Shown one piece after another: positions 61,383 to 64,000 of a stretch of 64,000 nt of DNA; position 1 is the stretch's first letter; every line of letters begins with the position of its first letter. Under the pieces are notes generated by a model. It saw nothing but the letters and a program-made list of their open reading frames with translations. It was not told where the DNA came from and ran no database searches. The stretch is taken from contig NC_049564.1 of assembly GCF_013368755.1 (NCBI RefSeq), forward strand, positions 3,852,001 through 3,916,000. Reading direction: 5' to 3'. This DNA comes from Talaromyces rugulosus. Its lineage: Eukaryota; Ascomycota; Eurotiomycetes; Eurotiales; Trichocomaceae. Both the position numbers and the translations under genes were made by a program.

Positions 61383-62954
61383 TCATCGCAGTAAACGATC
61401 CTTTTGCGCTTTCTGAAACATAAGGGGTATCGCAGAGAAAAAGTTGAAAAGCCGACTACCATGCAAAATCAGAGGCACAACGGCAATAAGCCACATAAAA
61501 AAGACAAACCCAATAGCCGCATTCACGCGCAACTGCTCGATCACGGGCCAGAGGATATAACTCTCGGCCTCGCGGTAGCGGGTGGCAATCCAGTTGCGGA
61601 TCGGCTGCTGGGCTCTTCGCAGCTCGAGGCGTCGTTTGTGGGTTTCCATCCCTTCGACTAGATGCCATGCCACGCGGCAGTTGATTTTATCCCATGTGGT
61701 CTCATCCGCAAAGGCGCGTGCGGCGATGGCGAGGTTTCTTCGCAGAGTTTCGTCGCGAGCGAGGCGCAGGGTTAAGCGGACGAATGTGTCGAGATCGTCA
61801 GGGGCCACTAGATATCCTGTCTCGCCGTCCTTGACAATGTCTGACGGACCTCCTTGGTCGCGCGCAATGACGGGCACTCCGCTCGCCATGGATTCAAGAA
61901 CGACTAAACCAAAGGTCTCGGTTATGGAGCAATGCAAAAACACATCGGCGGCGGCGTATGCTCGAGCGAGAGATTCGCCGCCGAGGAAGCCTGTGAAGAT
62001 GACATGGTCTCGGACTGGTTCGAAGAGGCTACGCACGTCTGCCTCGACGGCCGGGTTTCTGTTGCCTCCAACCACCAAAAGCTTATAAGGGAGCCCTTCC
62101 TTGGCCAATCGAATGGCAACATCAGCAAGAAACTCAAAGCCCTTCTCGGGGGCTAAACGGCAGGTGTATGCCAATATCAGTTCGCCGTTTGGTGCGAGCT
62201 GGCGTCGATAAACCTCGTCGCGGTATTTGGGGTTGAATGTAACGGTATCGACGCCTCGGCCGAGCTGGACAAGGCGGTTTGAAGGCGCCCCGGCCTCTTC
62301 GAGGTAGGCCCGCACGTCGGAGCAAGGATAGAAGATGGTCTCGACGGACGGGTGATTGAACAGAAAACCCTGGACGCGATTGACTAGCCAAGTTCCAAAG
62401 CGACCCATGGGGCCTGGAAGGAGAATGGACGAGTATGCAGCCAGGTCGGTCTGGTAATTCAGGGCCACGACGGGCGGCTCTCGCAGTTGGCGGATCTGCC
62501 ATAGGAACTGGTATCCCACCGAGGCGGGACTGGCCAAGTAGACAATGTCCGGCTGGAAGGTCCGTTGGCAGACGCGGTCGAAGCGAAAGGGGTATACAAC
62601 AGTCAGATCCGGGTTGTAGGGCAGCGGATAGCCGTGTAGGCGCACTTCAGACTCGGAGCGCGGGCGCGACGTGACGGTAGTTGCTGAGGAGAGGGAAAAA
62701 TGGCGGCCCTTTTGCTCATAGCGAGGAGCGACAATGGCCACCTCGACGCCGTTGAGGCGCAAGTACTCGATCAGCATGCTTGTCGTGCGACTGACTCCAT
62801 TGACTGGGCCCAGCGATTCAGTGGCCAGCAAAATGCGTTTCCCCTTGAGCGCGACGGGGAACTCGTTCGACCTGGCGACGGGGGTGGTTTTCAGAGACGT
62901 CATGGCGGGATTTTGTTTTCCTTGGACCAACGGGGACGAAAATAGCGAGCGCAT
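61383..62954 (-). CDS. GT4-family glycosyltransferase, membrane-anchored
   Basis: Single exon, 523 aa; start at 62954, with a second in-frame ATG (MTSLKTTPVA) 17 codons on. Two Rossmann domains of a GT-B glycosyltransferase. N-terminal region: KRILLATESLGPVNGVSRTT, IVAPRYE, FQPDIVYLASP. C-terminal region: LAYTCRLAPEKGFEFLADV, VVGGN and the nucleotide-sugar signature SITETFGLVVLESMASGVPVI with GGPSDIVKDGETGYLV. Near the end is one hydrophobic helix (IGFVFFMWLIAVVPLIL, about 480-497), followed by a short amphipathic end. The lipid-type members of GT4 (plant and bacterial SQD2) are the closest by feel, but sugar and acceptor cannot be told from the sequence. Confidence 0.85.
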   Translation of the reverse strand: MRSLFSSPLVQGKQNPAMTSLKTTPVARSNEFPVALKGKRILLATESLGPVNGVSRTTSMLIEYLRLNGVEVAIVAPRYEQKGRHFSLSSATTVTSRPRSESEVRLHGYPLPYNPDLTVVYPFRFDRVCQRTFQPDIVYLASPASVGYQFLWQIRQLREPPVVALNYQTDLAAYSSILLPGPMGRFGTWLVNRVQGFLFNHPSVETIFYPCSDVRAYLEEAGAPSNRLVQLGRGVDTVTFNPKYRDEVYRRQLAPNGELILAYTCRLAPEKGFEFLADVAIRLAKEGLPYKLLVVGGNRNPAVEADVRSLFEPVRDHVIFTGFLGGESLARAYAAADVFLHCSITETFGLVVLESMASGVPVIARDQGGPSDIVKDGETGYLVAPDDLDTFVRLTLRLARDETLRRNLAIAARAFADETTWDKINCRVAWHLVEGMETHKRRLELRRAQQPIRNWIATRYREAESYILWPVIEQLRVNAAIGFVFFMWLIAVVPLILHGSRLFNFFSAIPLMFQKAQKDRLLR

Positions 62955-63945
62955 GCTCGACGAGGTCCTTCTCCTGCAGAGAGCTTGCTTATTGATGGAG
63001 AAAGAGGAGAAGTATAGAGGGGAAGAAGAGATTCATGGTGGTGCGGAGGGAGGAGTGGGGTGCTTCCTTCCCTATGTGCTTCCCACTATGTTCAGTTCCG
63101 GTCTGCGCTCCCCTCACACATTTTAACTGCCCCGAAGCTATCGTCAGATGACTGTGGGCTCGAGAGTGCCTTTGGCCGTCCCATGGTCACTGTCACCATC
63201 ACTATTCACCGTCACCGCCATCTCAGGTGCAACGTTTGCCGCTGGATGGGGTTGAGGTCGTCTGGCACGCGCGACATGCCGGCGGGCAATTGGCTGCTGG
63301 AGCGGCGTATGCTTAAGTAATCGGATCGCCGCGTGCCCCTCTTCCGGAATGTCTTCTTCTTCGACTCTGACCTTGCGATATCGCGAACTGCTGCAGAGGA
63401 GAACAAAAAACAAGAGCAAGTGGTGGCCGCACGTGGCGCGCGCTCTTTATCGCGTCCTGTTTTTGGCTTATCTTAGCGCGGGCGGTGTGGGGCGGGCTCC
63501 GGGCCAATCAGGACTGCCAATGAGCTGCGCGTGCGTCGATCCGCTCTCGGCACTCGACGAAGCCCTAACGGCACGCATCGGGCAATCACCACGGCCTTGG
63601 AGATGTACTTGCCATGTACTCCCATGTACCACTGTGCTCTGAGTATCGCAACTGCGACTGTGAGCGCTGTGGTCGAATCATGCCAGCCCGGGGTCGACGC
63701 CCTGATAGCGTGTTCCTGGCTGCACATCACACACACACACACGCTTCCTTTGTCCTATTCTTCCTGTTATTATTATTTTCCATCACAAAACTCTTGTCGT
63801 CCTCCATCTCCTACTCGCGTGCTCTATCTCAGCGACCGCGTTTTGCCTGTCGTGTCGTGAGTGAGTCGTGACTGCCGGCTCCGTCGCACCTTCCGTAGAG
63901 ACAGCGAGAGTTGTTGTACCACTTCAATCTTCATCCCCCGCAGCC
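62955..63945. promoter_or_regulatory. Intergenic region before a partial gene
   Basis: About 990 bp with promoter-like CT-rich stretches and a (CA)n run (about 63727-63742). ORFs here are short and unsupported. The GT4 promoter (left) and the partial gene's promoter and leader (right) must lie here. Confidence 0.5.
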
Positions 63946-64000
63946 ATGGACTTTCTCTCTTCTTCGCCGCCAGCCACCTCGGACGACAGTTCCTGCGACG
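63946..64000 (+). CDS. Start of a gene cut by the window edge
   Basis: ATG in a strong context (GCAGCCATGG) followed by 18 codons (MDFLSSSPPATSDDSS with CD after). The preceding leader is CT-rich, as in many fungal genes. The reading continues beyond the window and the product is not recognised. Confidence 0.55.
   Translation, partial: MDFLSSSPPATSDDSSCD

Noticed and set aside
63473..63871. Several overlapping frames of 85-109 codons before the last gene
   Set aside because: Low-complexity, in promoter and leader DNA with a CA repeat; no domain and no splice continuation.

Overview
The window looks like filamentous ascomycete DNA, most probably Eurotiales (Aspergillus/Penicillium/Talaromyces type). 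The genes are split by many short GT-AG introns of about 46-99 bp. The protein set is typical of Pezizomycotina, and an AT-rich island holds a mutated LTR retrotransposon. Exon models were built by eye from splice sites, reading-frame continuity and family motifs. Family names come from recognised motifs, not from database searches.

Layout. 0-9 kb: a bestrophin-like anion channel (-), a 3 kb gap with no convincing gene, a fungal rhodopsin-like seven-helix membrane protein (+), and GABA transaminase (+). 9-31 kb is dense housekeeping DNA: Spt4 (-), PP5/Ppt1 phosphatase (+), a DUF89/ARMT1 phosphatase (+), Cut12-like spindle pole body protein (-), the eIF2-alpha kinase Gcn2/CpcC (+), spliceosome factor Cwc2 (-), DRG-family GTPase Rbg1 (+), a HIRAN-SNF2-RING ATPase (-), and an F-box protein (+).

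31-45.5 kb is accessory: a secreted GH92 mannosidase (-), an unrecognised 316-aa protein (-), AT-rich DNA full of GATACGT/ACGTATC palindromes, and a complete 7,165-bp Ty3/gypsy chromodomain retrotransposon (37963-45127). The element lies on the minus strand. It has 211-bp LTRs and a 5-bp GTTTT target duplication. Its genes are broken by RIP-type transitions, and it carries a mutated antisense Cys-rich reading frame between pol and its 3' LTR.

45.5-64 kb returns to housekeeping genes: an MBOAT/wax-synthase-type acyltransferase (+), Rix1 (-), Ypp1 (+), complex I subunit NDUFA12 with a 7-nt microexon (-), Pgs1 (+), Ltv1 (-), Lsg1 (+), a GT4 glycosyltransferase (-), and the first 18 codons of another gene (+).

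Themes: three ribosome-assembly factors (Rix1, Ltv1, Lsg1) within 14 kb, two of them divergent; a divergent mitochondrial pair (NDUFA12/Pgs1); and translation control (Gcn2, Rbg1). Several gene ends appear only after splicing is worked out: the Spt4 C-terminus, the Cut12 start, and most NDUFA12 exons.
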